Source: Sarcocystis neurona
Taxonomy: Eukaryota > Apicomplexa > Conoidasida > Eucoccidiorida > Sarcocystidae
Length of the DNA: 64,000 nt
Assembly (NCBI GenBank): GCA_000727475.1
Contig: KL647325.1
Span: 101,594-165,593, forward strand
Direction: 5' to 3'
The stretch's first letter is position 1. Every line of letters begins with the position of its first letter. Below are positions 1-14,300 of the stretch, piece after piece. A program made the translations under genes and the position numbers. The notes under the pieces are model-generated. The model was not told the origin of the DNA. It did not search any database and worked only from the letters and a program-made list of their open reading frames with translations.

Positions 1-2342
1 TGTTCTCTATTGTAGCTAATTTTACTTCCTACCCTCCTTCTGTGCTTCCTGTCGCATCATTCAAACCACGTCCGTTCTCTTTCTGCACGTCGTCGCTTCT
101 GTATGTCTGTGTGTACACTGATGCATTCGTTTATGAAATGTAACTCGGCGCGTCCTTCCTCGTCCTCGTTTGACGTCTTTTATCTTTCTGTGTGCATCCC
201 CTTAGACACTGTATGTGTGGGCTGCTCTATTATCTGCGGGACAGGGTCGTTTTCCTCTCCGACATTTTCGGATTCTGCTGCCTTCTTCGTGTCTCCCATG
301 TCTGCAGTTCCACCGATTCTCTGAGCATATTTCCTGCCTCTTCGAAAAATTTCCTTTCTTCAGTCCAGCTCTTCATGCGAGCACTGCTTTGCGACTGGCG
401 ACTACACTTTCCGTGACGAACTTTCCCATCCCTACTACAGCTTTCAAGTGATTCCTTCCTCTTTTAAGATAGTCTTTTATTGAAGCGTCCTTGGTGGGCA
501 TCTCGATGGGCAATGCGGAGCAGGCTTTCTTCTTCGGCACTTCTTTTCTCTGTACTCCTTCCTGGCGCTCTAAAGTATGCTTGCACGCTGATCTTTTTCC
601 TCCCTTTTCAACAGCCCGGCCTTGTCTATTTCAGCATTATTTCCTACCGGGAAACACCATTTTTCTTGTGATGGTTCTCGACCCGGTTTTCGTGCGTGGG
701 GTCACGCTTTACATTCTTCCTCCTCCATAGTATTCTCCATCACTATTTTTACTTCCTGTTAACGCTCCTGAGCAGCTCTTTTCCTGTGTCACTTCTTTTG
801 GGGTCCTTCTGTCCACAGATTTTCCCTGTCCTTCTGTGGCTCGCGTACTCCAGTGCCCTTATCTTCCACCTCCTTAGGAGTTCCTGCGCATTTTGTGGGT
901 ACGTTGTGTTTACAGCCCAGACATTTTGTCCGGTGCTGGCACATCGATTCGTGTGTACACACATGGAGGAATCCGCGGACGTATCCTTCCCCGCGAGGCG
1001 TTTCAAATCATGCCATGTATTTCCTCCTTTCGTTCGTTTCCTCCTTTCGTTCGCATGTCCGTTGAACAACAAAACACTGTGTGAGCTATATGCGTACTTA
1101 CATCTAATTTAATATACATTCGTGTGCGTCACCGGCAAACGAGTGTGGCTTCGTCGACATGGCTACCTAGCCGTTTTCTCCATATTCTCGAGGGTTAAGT
1201 GGGATCTAATGCAGAGACTTGGACTTCTCGGAATCTTCTATTGCAGCTAAAAGACAGCAAAGAGAATCGTTGTCTGGCAACGTTTTTTTCTTTTTTGCCT
1301 GGTCGCCTGCGGCCGGCGGCTCGCCCCTCCATCGCATGTAGGGGGCTGGTGTTCCGGTTTTAGCGTCCGTGCCGTCCGTCAGGCACACCCGCCGTTGTTC
1401 TGACGGGTTCGTGTCTCACGCCTCTTCACATGCAGAAATTCTACGTCTTCCCCGTCCTTCCTCCTTCCTCTCCACCAAGCGCTCTTCTACTCCAGTCTTC
1501 ATGTGATTTCTTCGTGCCGGCGCCTCTTCAAGTTTGAGGTAAACGTCTGTTCACGTTCGTGTCTCCGGAGGCTGGCACTCCTGCGCGCTCCTGCTGCTAA
1601 CTACACACAGCCAGTTCTGGAACTTGTACTGGACTGCTACTACCACAAGTGCGACGTACGCGCAGTGAACTACTACTTCTGTCCCTAGTCTCCTTGCCAA
1701 GAGGAACACCTTTGTTATTACTGGTACTGCTGGTGCTGCTTTCCACTTCTGTGCCGGCTGGCCACTGCGGGTACTCCTGACAGCCGCCGCTCCTGCACTC
1801 GGCGTTGTCTGCGCGGGTGTTGCGTGCGGCAGCCTCCACGTAAACGAGCGGTGGTATTCTCACAGCACTAAGAGAACCCCATTTCTCTAAATAGCGATTG
1901 TTGCCTCTTTTTATTTGACTTCGACGGCGCTGTGTTTTTTCCCGTGGCGGCCCACTTGCTGCGTTGCCGCGTACCGCCTACCGCAGCAACGTCACACACC
2001 TGCAACAGCAGCGGCGCAGCAAATTGTAGCACAACTACGCGGAAGGTCAGCAGTTGCAGTGGCTGGCATCGAAAAGGGACAAGAGAAGTGGAGGAGAAGG
2101 ACAAACATCAGTGATCCTGCAGGGCAACTGCTGCAGAGGCGGAGGCGTGCTAACAGGAACACACAACAGCAGCAGCTGCAGCGGCGTCAAAACAGCAGCA
2201 GGAAAGAAGCAGCAGCAGCAATTCAGCTCACCAGCACGAGAGGAGCAGCACCAGTGGAACCAGCAGGAGTGGAGCAGCAGCAGCAGTTCTTCAGTAGCTG
2301 CTTCCTCGGGCCGCTGAAAGACTTCTCTAGTTTCCTGCTGCA
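1..2342. other. Upstream region without a secure gene
   Basis: This stretch is rich in C and T on the + strand, especially in the first 1.1 kb, and holds no open frame with a recognisable domain. Three short - strand frames could be exons of an unknown gene divergent from the kinase: about 2040-1870, about 1860-1600 (starting RIPPLVYVEAAARN) and 1388-1206 (Lys-rich, ending SEKSKSLH then stop). I could not join them with convincing splice sites. A CAG-rich run begins near 2170, just before the kinase start. Confidence 0.3.
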
Positions 2343-5300
2343 ATGCAGCACTCTTCTTCAGCGCTCTCGCCTTCGCAGGCGGACCTGCTGTCCACGCTGC
2401 TGGAAAGCTTTGCGAGAGAATTCGCAGAAAATGAGGGAGTTCCAGACCTCGTCGTCTTCTCTCCCGGCAGGTAAGGCCTCTTAAAGCGTACATACACTCT
2501 AGTGCGCGTCTGCCTGTACACAGAAACTTTTTAGTTTGTGCCTTTGCAGCAGCGCAGCAGCAACGACACCGTCCGCTTCTCAGGAGTTCAGATACAGGAC
2601 GTCGGGCATCTTACAGACCTTATACCCTCTCCGTATGCACGTTGATATACGTGAATGTATTTCCAACGGTCACGATGTATATGCATACACATCTATATGT
2701 GAACGCACGTATGTATACAGAAATATAACTGATGTGTGTATATACATATATCGAGTGAGGGACATACACGTGTAGCGATTCTCATACCCCATTCGTGAGC
2801 AGCGCTTCGCTGCCTTGCCTGCAAGACACCGGCACACAACTACACTTTCGATACGCTCTAAATACTCGTACAACTGTCTCTGTACGTATAAAGCGGCGTT
2901 TGTGAGTGGGAAAAATCTTCCGAATGCTGTCTACACGTGTGTCGACGGGCGCTCGTGGTAGTACCTATCTGTGTGACTGCCTGGTGTACTTCTGTTACGT
3001 AGTGCCTGGGTGGGACGCGCCCCAGGTGCTTTTTGTTGAAGATTTACATTCACGTGTATACCCATATATATAGATGTGCGTAGCATCATCCTGTTGACGG
3101 AGGACCCGTATAGGCTCCTGTACGCAGGTGTACGTTGGCAGTGTACCCCCGTGCTGCATGCGGGTTTGTATGTGTGTGTGTGTGTGGCACTGCGGACCTC
3201 CAAGGCTATGTCTGTATATGTGTCTAACATATATACATATATATATGTGCCTGATCCAGCAGAGGAGGAAATGCTCAGTACGACCCATTCTAGATATAGA
3301 CGAAGGAAAAAAAGCCGGTCGTTTTCCAGGCCGCAGCTCTGTCCGTCTCCTGTTGACGCCAGATTGTGAGCGGAAATAGAGAACACGAAGGCAGACTGGA
3401 AACGTTTCGAGCACCGCTTTTTCCACAGTGCCGCGCCACAGCAGAGAAACATGCAAGTTGAGCGACGCGGTGTACGTACACCGCGCTGGCGGAAGTCCGT
3501 GCGCAGGTCCGCGCGCGTCTTTCTCGGGACTATCTGGCGTCGAATGTATTCCTGTCAGCGAAGACATTGGACTACGCCTTTCTCTATCGCTTGCTTCGCA
3601 CACTTCGCAGCAGCTAGAGGGATACACCTACGCCTTATATAATACGTCTTGATATATGGACCTGCATCCTCTGGTCTCGTACCTGCAATCTCGTGTTTGC
3701 TGACGCAACAGTGTATGTGACAGCGTACGTTCCTCGAAACTTCTCTGTTGCTCCCTCCGCGGAGTTTCCCTGCGAAGTACGCAAAAGCGAGTGGCACCTT
3801 CTGTTTGGGGAGGATTTTCCCGTTTTCGTTTCCGTCTTCCCGTTTCTCCGTCCCCTTACATATGCGTGTTTACTAAGATATCTTCTCCTAGACACACATC
3901 TGCAAATATGTATCGACATATGCACATCTGCATATATCTATATATGTATGTGTCTATTCTATACATACATCCACATATATATATGTATACGTAGAAATCT
4001 GAAATATATACATATATATATATATAGCTAGATGTATGCTTATGAGTCTACGTAGATGTGTATGTATATAGAGAGGCAGGCGTACACGTCTAGGTAGCTA
4101 CACGTATATATATATATATATATATGGGGACGTATATCTGTATATGTCTGTGTGTGGCTGCCTGCTGTTTGGTGTGAAGGTGCGTTGTACGCTACTCACG
4201 TGACTGCCGTTTCTGTCTGCGTTGCAGGGCTGGGAAGGTATGCTGCGGTGCTGCGTCTTGGTCCGAGGCTGTGCCTGCAGAACGAGACGCCGCCTGCGTG
4301 TGTATATGTGTCTGGTTGCTGCAGTTTTCCTCGTCAGTAGTCGTCTTCTCCTTTTCTCCGTCTTGCGTCTCTTCGACAGTTCTCTCCCCTTACACTACTT
4401 TTATCCTACGTTTTCAGCTTGTCTTCGCCCTCTCCTCCTCCTAGCTTTTTCTGCTCTGTTGGCGTGTTCCTGTTCTTTTCTCTGTGTAGAGTGAATATCA
4501 TTGGAGAGCATCTTGACTACTCCGGCTACGACGTGCTTCCGATGGCTATCAATCGCTTTTCTACATGCGCAGTACGCAGACTGTCTTGCTGCAGCGGCAG
4601 CAGCAGCGGCCCTGCAGCAGCAGCAACAGAAAACACAGCATTCGCAACAGCAGCCCCAGCGACAGTTCCAGCAGTCGCAGCAGCCGCTCGGACAGCAGCA
4701 CAGGCAGCTTCAGCAGCGGTAGGAGCTGCGACAGCAGCAAGTGGTGCGTCGTCGGGCGGAGAAGCAGCAGCAACATTGGAGCATCAGGAAGGAACTGCTG
4801 CTGCAGACGCGCACGCCGGGCAGAAGAAGGCGGATACTTGTGCGGGCTTCTGTCGCAGACCTGCTGCGACTGCAGCGCCGTATTTTCTGCGTGTTGCCCA
4901 CACACACTACCACAAGTACGGCAGTGTGACGCTGCAGTCGCCGCAGCAGGTGTTGATGGCGCTGCTGCAGCTCGAGCGGGAAACGCAAGGTGAATCGGCA
5001 GCAGCAGGGACGGAGACTCGTAAGAAGTTAAACAGCGCCCCGGATGGCACGTGCAACGGCAGCGAGGCCAGCAGCATCTCCCAAGAAGGTGGCGGTAGCG
5101 AGAGCGGAGAGAGTGAACACCAGTCGCTTGTGGCCGGCTCTTATGAGCAGCGGGTGGATCAGCAGCAGCCGCAGCACCCGGCGCAGCAGAAGCAACAGCC
5201 GCAGAAGAAGCTGGAGTGGCACATGTATGTGTATGCCGCCTTGCTGGGGGTGCTGGAATACTACCACGGCGGCATAGCAGCAGTCGGGCAAATGCTGCAA

Positions 5301-8300
5301 CACGCTTCGACATGGGGAGAAGAACTGCAACAGAAATTTCTGCAGGGAGACCTGCCCGCGATACAGCTGCTCGTCGGAGGCGACCTGCCAATGGTAAATG
5401 TGGTGTGCATCCACATGAGGAAGGTTAACGCACGCGTGGTTGCTTCCCACGCATGCTTCATGCTATCGTTGTGTGCTCTTCAATACACACCTGCGGGCCA
5501 ACGCATACGTATAGTGCATATGTATATACATATGTACATATATATATATATGTGTTACAGATACATCCGTTCTCGTTTACGTTGTTGGGTGCATACACAC
5601 GTGAGCGTGCACATGCGGGTTGTACGTGCGCAGGCTGCAGGACTGGCGTCCTCTTCTTCGCTCGTGGTGGGCGTGGTGGTGGCGATGGCTGCTGCTCTTT
5701 CCATTCCGCTGTCTCGACGAGAGGTGGCTGCCATTTCGACAGAAGCAGAAAGATACGTGAAGACCGCCGGTGAGAACAAAGAAACCGCAGGAGCAGAAGC
5801 GTGGAAGCTTACTTCAGCACAGAGCCGGCGTTTGTAGCAGACGGAGTCTCCAGACCGCCTTGACGTCTCCGCGACGCTCTCCTGGTGTACAGACACCCCG
5901 TTGAGCTTCTGATCTGCAGCGTGCCTACACCTACCGTGTGTTTAAGTCGGGTCAAACAAACACCAATGCTACTTGCGTAGTGCGGTGTACAGACACCTGG
6001 TCGGCTCGGTGTGATCTGTCGCCTACCCTCGGTGTCTCGCTTCAATGCTGCAATGCATGCACAAGCTGTTCTGCGCTGCTGTGCTGCTTGGCATCCGTAC
6101 CCCCACCCTACCTCTGTGCACCAGCACTGCGGATGACAGATTCTTCCGGCCGTTGTTGAGAACGGGGTGGCCTGTAGTCAGCAGACAGTTGCTTTCCCTC
6201 GTTATTCAGGTGTACGGACACGCCGTGCTGCTAGCACAGTTCGCGGTTGGACACGAGTACACTCGTCTTGTTAATGCTCCGCACTCTGTTCACACGTCAC
6301 CCTTTACATCTTCTGGTGTACGTACACTCGAGGCAACGACGTTGTAGAGTGTCTGAACACTTCACACCAGTGTCTATTCCGTATAGTGTACACGTGTGAC
6401 GGCCTTCTGTCGTCTGCTGTGCTCCGTAGATGTATACACACGAAATGCTGTACTGCTTCGCTGTGCCCGTACACCCCGCCCTCCCCGACCTCTTTTACCA
6501 CGTGGTCCCGAACAGCGAGCAATCGCCACCTTTTGCTGACGACAATGCGACCTCTCAACTCCCCGTACGTATATGTGTATATATATACACATATATAGAT
6601 ATAGACATTGGTACACACAGGGTAGTACATACGGTTTTAAATGTGGAGTTGGTATTCTTTTGCTTTCCTCACTCAGTTGCCGCACGGCTGCACTCCGATC
6701 CGCTGTTGAGAGAAGACACATGCACAAAAAATACGCGACCTCCTCGTCTGCGTGTCTAGCCGTATAGCCGTCCACATGTATCTACGTGCGTGTCTGTGTC
6801 TTTGTTTAGGGATACAGTGCCCGTTTGTGCCTCACTCTCTTCGAACACCACTCTATGAATTTTTATGCAAGCCTTCTGATACATCGCATACCACAACAGT
6901 ACGCGTCGCCGCGGGTCGCTCCTTGCACGAGAACCGCCGGCAGACTATCCCTCCTCCGCTGATGCAGCTTTAGCATCTGTACAGGAGATACTCGCGTTTC
7001 CCACGTCTGTTCTTCTTCCCCCCTTCTCACGCCAGACACAGTCTCTCGGTCTACTGACAGTACCGGTTCCTAGGCGTGCGACCGAGACTGGCATATTCAA
7101 CAATACCCATGCAGATCGTAGAGGCGTATCTGACTTCCCTGCGCCAGACATCTGTTCTTCACCTCCCTCCCGATATTGGTGCCCAGGAAACACTGAAGGA
7201 TATGACACGTGTGCGTACACATATCTTCATCCCTTTCCGCGACGCCACTCTGCGCAGTTTCTCTCGTTTTCTTGACCGCACTGAACCGCGAGGGATTGAT
7301 AGCAGTTGTCAAACTGGCAAGAACAGAGATACCCTTCATTTGGTTCTTCTGTGTGTACAAGCGAGACGTCCGCGCGTGGCGGCTCCCCAGATTTCTTCCC
7401 GCTGCTGCACCCTAGCCTTGTGCTCCCGTTAAAACCGACGGGTGGTAAGTTCTCGACAGCAACTGCTGCCGCAGGTGACTTGGTGCCCGCGTCATCCGCG
7501 CTCCTTCACCCGCACCTGTGCTTGAGCGTCTCTAATTATCGGCGACAGGAAGAAGCATTCTGTGCGCGTGCTGCTCGTGGCGTCTGTGAGGACGCAGGCG
7601 GGGGAATGGACCAGGCCGTCATCGCCCTGTCGCCGCAGGAGGGCGCAGCTTCTGCACCCGGCGCCCTCCGCGTCACCTTTGAGCCGGAGCTCCTGACGCA
7701 TGCAGTCGCCTTGCCTGCAGGGCTGTGTTTCGCCGTCTGCCACACGACCGCCGAAAGTCCGAAGGCCGGGCCCCTGGCCCTCACGCGATTCAACAAAAGA
7801 GTGCTGGAGTGCTACCTTGCCGCGCTCGTGCTAACAAAGTGGGGCTTTTGCCTGCCTGCTGTCGCTCCGCACTGTCCCCAAGACGCGTCTTCTGGAGTTC
7901 TGCGTACACACACACACACACGCGTCTGCACCGCAGCTTAGCTTCGCTTCGCTCTGTGTCCGCGCGAAAATTTTACAGCGCCGTGCGAAAATTTTACAGC
8001 GCCGTGCGAATCTCTGTCTCCCCGTATTCGGGTGTATTTCTCAGGAGGGGAGGACACGTGTCTGTGGGCGTTTGTATATTGATTCAGGGAGAGTGACGAG
8101 TAGTGTGCGTCTCTGTGCTGCACTTGTGGAGAGCACCCACCTAATAAAAAACAAACACACGTGTCGGTAGATACCTTATCTAGAAGGGACATGCGGCTGT
8201 CTTTCTGCAGCCCTTGAATGGCAGGTGACCACGTTACACAGGAGAGAGAAGGGTATAGGGGTAGGCATCGGACGTACACAGAGCAGCACGCGAACGTCTC

Positions 8301-11300
8301 TGCAGTGGTTCAATGACAAGCTTGAGAAAACTCGCCGATGGCAGTGGGCAGCAGCACTGTTTTGCTGTTCTGTCGCTTTGCGAGGACAAGCAGAATCTCC
8401 TCGTTTCTTAGGAGGAAGCCTGCGCACGTCCGTAATTGTTTACTTATGTACAGGAATAGGTCTATTATGTGCGAATTAGACATGCGTGTCTTAGCTGTGC
8501 GAGTCTACCGATATACGTGTGTTCGAGTCCCTATACCGATCAACGTCTGTATACCTCTCTGTACGCGTGGAGCCTGGGTGTGAACAGGTGACAGTGTACC
8601 TATCCACGAGGCTGCGTGCGTAAGTGTACAGTATGTATAAGTGTTCTTGTGCACGCATATCCACATGTACAAGTATATATACAGAGAGAGAGAGAGATCA
8701 TTTATATTTATATATATACGACCCTGTACAAACGCTTGCTGCTATCTGCCTCTTGCTGGTGGAGTCCACGTACGCGTCGCTCTTGTTTGTGCTTCACTAT
8801 ATCGGCGCATGCTGCCTAGTGAGGTGTTTTTTGCTGCTCTTTCTGCTGCTGTTGTTGCTGCTAGTGGTGTTGCTGCTACTGCTGTTGCTACTATTGCTGC
8901 TGCTGCTACTGTTGTTGCCGCTACTGCTGTTGCTGCTCCTGCCGTTGCTGCTACTGCTGTTGTTGCTACTGCTGTTGCTGCTGCTGCTGTTGCTGCTGCT
9001 GTTGCTGCTGCTGCTGTTGCTGCTGCTGCTGTCTATGCTTCGACTGATGCTTCACGTGTGTGTGCACGTGTGCAGTTCCGCGTCTTCGTAGACAGGAGTC
9101 TGTTTTCTGGTCTTTCCTTCATCGTGTTGCTGCTCCTGTGTTTCTCTTTGTACGGGTTACATATATATATATACACGCGGTTTCGTTGCTATCCCTGCGT
9201 TTCTTTGTGTGCGGACTATATATGTACATACATATACGGTGACGTCCTCTTCTTTGTGTCTTGTGTGGACGCTGCCGTTGTATTAGTGCTGCCGTTCCCG
9301 CGTTTCTTTCGGCTGAGGCGGTCCTAGCGTGTGTGTACCTCTTCTCTGCGCAGGCGGACAAACTTGCTGCTCAGCTGTCCGAGAAACTGCTGCGCTGCTG
9401 TGCAGAATGAATAACACCTGCTACGTATAAATTCAGGCCTCGTGTCCTCGCGTATCTGTGTGTCTTTCTTTGTGTACATATATATATATATATGAGGTTG
9501 CTACCTCGCGTTGTTTAGTGATGCTGCTGGTGTTGTCTTTCCGCTGTTGATATTTTCTTCCCGTCAATGAAAAACGAATGTATCAGTGCGTGTGTGTACA
9601 CTGTATATACTCCTGTATACATTTGCTGCTTTGCGTACTGCTGCTGCTACGTCTGCGCAGGATGGCAACCCCTGCTATTTTGACGACCGTCGACCCGGAG
9701 TCGCTCCGTTGCTGGACGCTTCGCAGAACACAGGAGGCGTCTTTGTGTCTCCCCTCTCTCCACGTAATATTTCTTCTCTTTATCTCCGTATCCTCCACCT
9801 CATCAATTTCCTCTCGCTCTATCTTCCTCTCTGTACATACACGTACGTGTACTCTTTGCAGATTTACGGTTATATATCCAAGAGTAGAAGTTCGTGCGAG
9901 GTAGTGTGTGTTTGTTTGTGAGCGATATTGAAGCGACAGTTTAGGTGTATATACACTCACGGCGTTGAGAGCTCTGGCTGGATTGTGAAGGCGAGAGCTG
10001 GGGGGTATGTACACCCTGCTGCCGCTGTCTCTCCCCACTCCCTGCTAGTAGCCTTCTCCCTGCTGCGCTTCAATCAGCTGCTGCTGCTCCTCCGTATCCT
10101 CTTTCTCGGTGCCTCGCTGCTGCTGCTGCCGCCTTGTTCTCCCGTGCGCGCCGCCGACATGTCCTTCTGCCTACACGCCTCGTCTCTGGAACGACTGCTG
10201 CTGCCTGGCTGCTCCTGCTGCTGCTGCTACCGCTGCGGCGAGGTTGCTGCTGCGAGTACAGCTCCTACCAGATGCTGCTGTTGCCTTCTTGGTGTGTGGC
10301 GTGTGTTGCTCTGGTGTGTGTCCTGCAGGAGTGCGCCGCTGCGGCAGCAGAGAAGCTACATGCGGCTCCGTACACAAAGGAAGAAATTCAGGCGGTCCTC
10401 GGCAGCAGCCTTCTCCTCCGATGCATGCGGAGAGGATTTCAGCGTAGCTGCCTCGTGGATGCGTGGGAAGCCAACGACCACTTTTTTTTGCGGCAGTAAG
10501 TGCCGGTCTGCGTCCACAGGCAGAGTACCTCCTTGTGTCCATGTACACACCAATCTCTGCAGCACTCCGGACACACACGTGGACGCCTATCTGTACGGAC
10601 ATATACATGTATACATTATATATGTATACATATGATCGTTTACATCTACTTTTCTATGTACATCTGGGCACGCGGACATACATATATATATATATATATG
10701 TACTGTTGTGTACGTGTACGTGTGTGTGTACGTCTGGGCACGCGGATATATACATCCATACATATATGGAGAGAGAGAGAGACATACGTACACGTGTATA
10801 TAGAGTACATATCCATGGTGGTTGATGCTGCTTGCATGCCTCTCCTCGGACATTTCCTTGGGAAGATTGATCGCAGCAATGCGTGGAGAGCCTGTGTTCC
10901 TCCTGCGGTGCTGCTGTTGCAGACGAGCACAGCACGTGTACTCAGAGGCAGCGCGGGTCCACGACTTTGTCGGTGCATGCACAGCAGCAAGCCATAAGCC
11001 TCGCAGTGAAACTTTACGGGTAGGCTTCGGAGCTTTCTGTCCACGCTCGCCTGCTGCTGCCTGTTACTACCACGTGTTTTCCTGCGGCTCCTGCTGCTCT
11101 TCTCGCCCTGCTGTTGCTCCTTCCGCCCTGCTGCTGCTCCTCTCGCCCTGCTGCTGCTGCTCTTCGTCTTCCCCTTGTTGCTGGTGCTGCTACGCTTCTC
11201 TCGCCTGATACTTCTGAAGTTTCTTTTAGCTGATGCTGCTACTGCATCTTTTTCTGCTCTGAACTTGCGCTGCTCAACGCGCTGCTTCTCGGGCTGCTGC

Positions 11301-14300
11301 TGCACTAAAGCTCGTGCTGCTGCTGCTGCTGCTATTGCTGGTCGTCTTCTGGTGCTTTCTTGCTGTGCTGCTGCGGAGGCTGCTGATATCCGCATCCCAT
11401 CTCTCCTGCGGCGACGCTCAACACTCCTGGTAATGCTAGGGATTCTTCCGCATCTCTCCTGTAGCCGTGCCTGCTTCTACCAGCGAAGCGCATTACGCGT
11501 AAATTTTGATTATCTCTGCGTTTCAAATATGTTCGATAATTGCGAGTGACTACGCGAGAGATGACCTCACGCCGGGGATGCCTACACACACATTCGGCAA
11601 TCCAGCAGGTGCGTGCAACACAACGCTGCGCATGCATGTCAGAATCTCATGACAGGCTTTTGTGGGAAAAAACCTTTGATGCACGCCTGTGCGTGGTCAC
11701 ACTACATACGTGCGTGTCTCTCTGTACGTCTCTTTATTCATCTTTCTCTCCATATATATATATATATATATATGTACGTGCTCATATATGTGTATCACCG
11801 CTACGCGTATATATGTGTTCACATATGTGGGCATATGTATGTCTACATAGACGTATATATATATATATATGTATATGTAGAAATGCGTACACAGATATGA
11901 ATACGCCTCTCTGCATATAGGCTTGGCCTTTGTATATATATATATATCCATACATGGGGACACGCATACATGCATGGGTACGTGCATACATGTGTGTTTA
12001 TGTGTGTGTCTGTGTATGTGTGTATCCGTTTGTACCGATATGTCTGTATACGTGTATGTGTATGTGGTGGAGGGAAAATATCAGCTGCCGCTTCTGACAC
12101 TGCTGCTGCATGGACCCGTCTCTGCTGCTCTCTGCTGCTAGGCGTGTACTTATACGTACGCACATACATATGCACAAACGTACATACACGCGTCCCAGAC
12201 AGGCAGACATGGGCACATTCATACACACACACATACAGGCAGAGAGGCAGCCAAACGAAGGTGCCTTTATACACACACGCATACATACATACGTACATGC
12301 GTACATCTATACGTACAATCGTACATACCTACGTACCTACATACATACGTACGTACACGCGCACATCTATACGTACAATCGTACATACCTACGTACCTAC
12401 ATACATACATACATGGATACATACATATTTACGTGCTTATCAGCCTACAGGTGGTCACTGACATCTTCCTTCGCTTTCCCTTTGTTTCTGTGTGTGTATC
12501 TCCTTGCGTGTGTAGGAACTCGGTGCTTTGATGAGGGCCTCGCACCGGTCTTGCAGTGACCTCTTCGACTGCAGCTGTGCAGAAGCAAATTCTCTCGTCT
12601 CTCTATCTGCTTCTCATCCCGGCGTTGTAGGCGCACGTATGACTGGCGCAGGTGAGCACACTGGACGTCTTCTGCAGATCCATGAGAATGTCTATTATAG
12701 TCCACAACTTCTTTTTTTTCCGGCCCTCTTCCCCTCCCTCTTCCTCTGTATATACACGTATACATACGTCCATACATACACACGTACACATATACGTACA
12801 TGTGTGTACACATATGTCTTCGTGTGTATCTGTGTCCCTTCTTCATCCATGCGTATGTACGTCCGTGAAGATATGTATGTGTGGATGGATATTTCTCTAC
12901 GTACACTCACATAAGTATATACCTATGTTTCCATATATATATATATGTGTATATGTCTGCCCACCTCTCTGTGATACTCAACAGACGCTATGCACATGTA
13001 CATACACAGGGGGGCGTAGACACAGATGGAGTGCCGTTGCAGCTAAGCGGTTTGCTCACGTTGCTCGTTTGTCTGTGCTGCCCTTCCAGGTGTTGCAGGT
13101 GTCGTGTTACTAGTGCAACCTGCTAAACTCTGTTAATCTTTTTCTTCCGCTCTCTCTTTGACACATCAGTCTTCACTTTTGTACTTCCCCGTACGTGTAT
13201 GCAAATGTGAGAATATCTGTCTACATATATATGTATATATATGTGCATAAGTATGTGTGCGCGTGTAGCAAGTTGACCTGTATATGCAACTGGACATACA
13301 ACTGTACACGTGCATGTGTGTGTATGTGTGTCTGTGTGTATGGGCACCTGTATAAGTATATGTATACCTGTATATACCTGGCGTACCGCAGTTGGAGCAC
13401 TGGACGCACAGGGTTCACTTTCTGCTTCTTAAGGGGGGATATCGGCGTCTCACAGCACCTCTCGCAACTTCACGTGCTGCTTCTCTCTTCGCAATATATC
13501 CGCCTAAACGTGAGTGTGTCTCCGCAAACACTATGTATGTATACGTCCGTATATATGTATACATATATACAACCGTACGTTTATCCATATGTATAGATAT
13601 ATATGTGTTGTGAGTGCAGCTGCTTGGAAACTGGTGTCTTCCGCTGTTTAGGTGCATGCGCACGTCAAGCACAGTTAGCTGTTTCAACCTTTTCTTCCTC
13701 TTCTCTGTGTGGGTCCTTCCCCCTCTTGAAGTGGTGCGCGCGCAGCAACGTGAAAGCGACCGGTGCCGGTCCTGCGCACACTCGTGGATGTTTGCTGGCG
13801 TGCGTGCACTACCAAAGGTTCCACTGCGCACACCGCAGACAGGGTCCAGTGTACGTACACCGCAGACAGGGTCCAGTGTACGTACACCGCAGACAGGGTC
13901 CAGTGTACGTACACCGCAGACAGGGTCCAGTGTACGTACACCGCAGACAGGGTCCAGTGTACGTACACCGCAAACAGTGTCCAGTGTACGTACACCGAAG
14001 AGAAAGGGGCCAAGGTATATATGTACGGGCGATCAGGTGCCAGCGTATACACGTAGCAGACGGGTCTAATGTACGCTCCTCGCAAGCCTTGTCTACACAC
14101 ACAGCAACCAAATACAGTGTAACAGCAGAAAACAGGCCCCACTGTATATACAGTCAAGTCTGCTGGTTTTCCGCGGTGTGCCTTCATCGAGTCGTCTCAC
14201 CGTGACAGTAAATGCACAGCATGCGGACGCCCCTACGCGACAGTAACGCATCCGTGCGTATAGCAGCGGAATGCTGTATGAGGCGCGGCACATACTGATG

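Noticed and set aside
7076..7432. Protein-like frame (TIPMQIVEAYLTSLRQ) inside kinase intron 3
   Set aside because: The kinase reads continuously from TAG at 5769 to GGMDQ at 7598, so this is intronic. No domain or splice context supports a nested gene.
8624..9091. A frame of about 155 codons ending in poly-Leu
   Set aside because: It is a CTG trinucleotide array inside kinase intron 4. The flanking kinase exons and the lack of any other protein-like content argue against translation.
13831..13996. CRISPR-like array
   Set aside because: The repeats are directly adjacent 27-bp units with no unique spacers, and the genome is eukaryotic.
13684..14205. Repeat proteins with nine-residue units on both strands
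   Set aside because: They come from the 27-bp minisatellite, which has no stops in several frames. It lies between kinase exons 12516-12651 and 14594-14658, which join in phase at GAG|WGGC.
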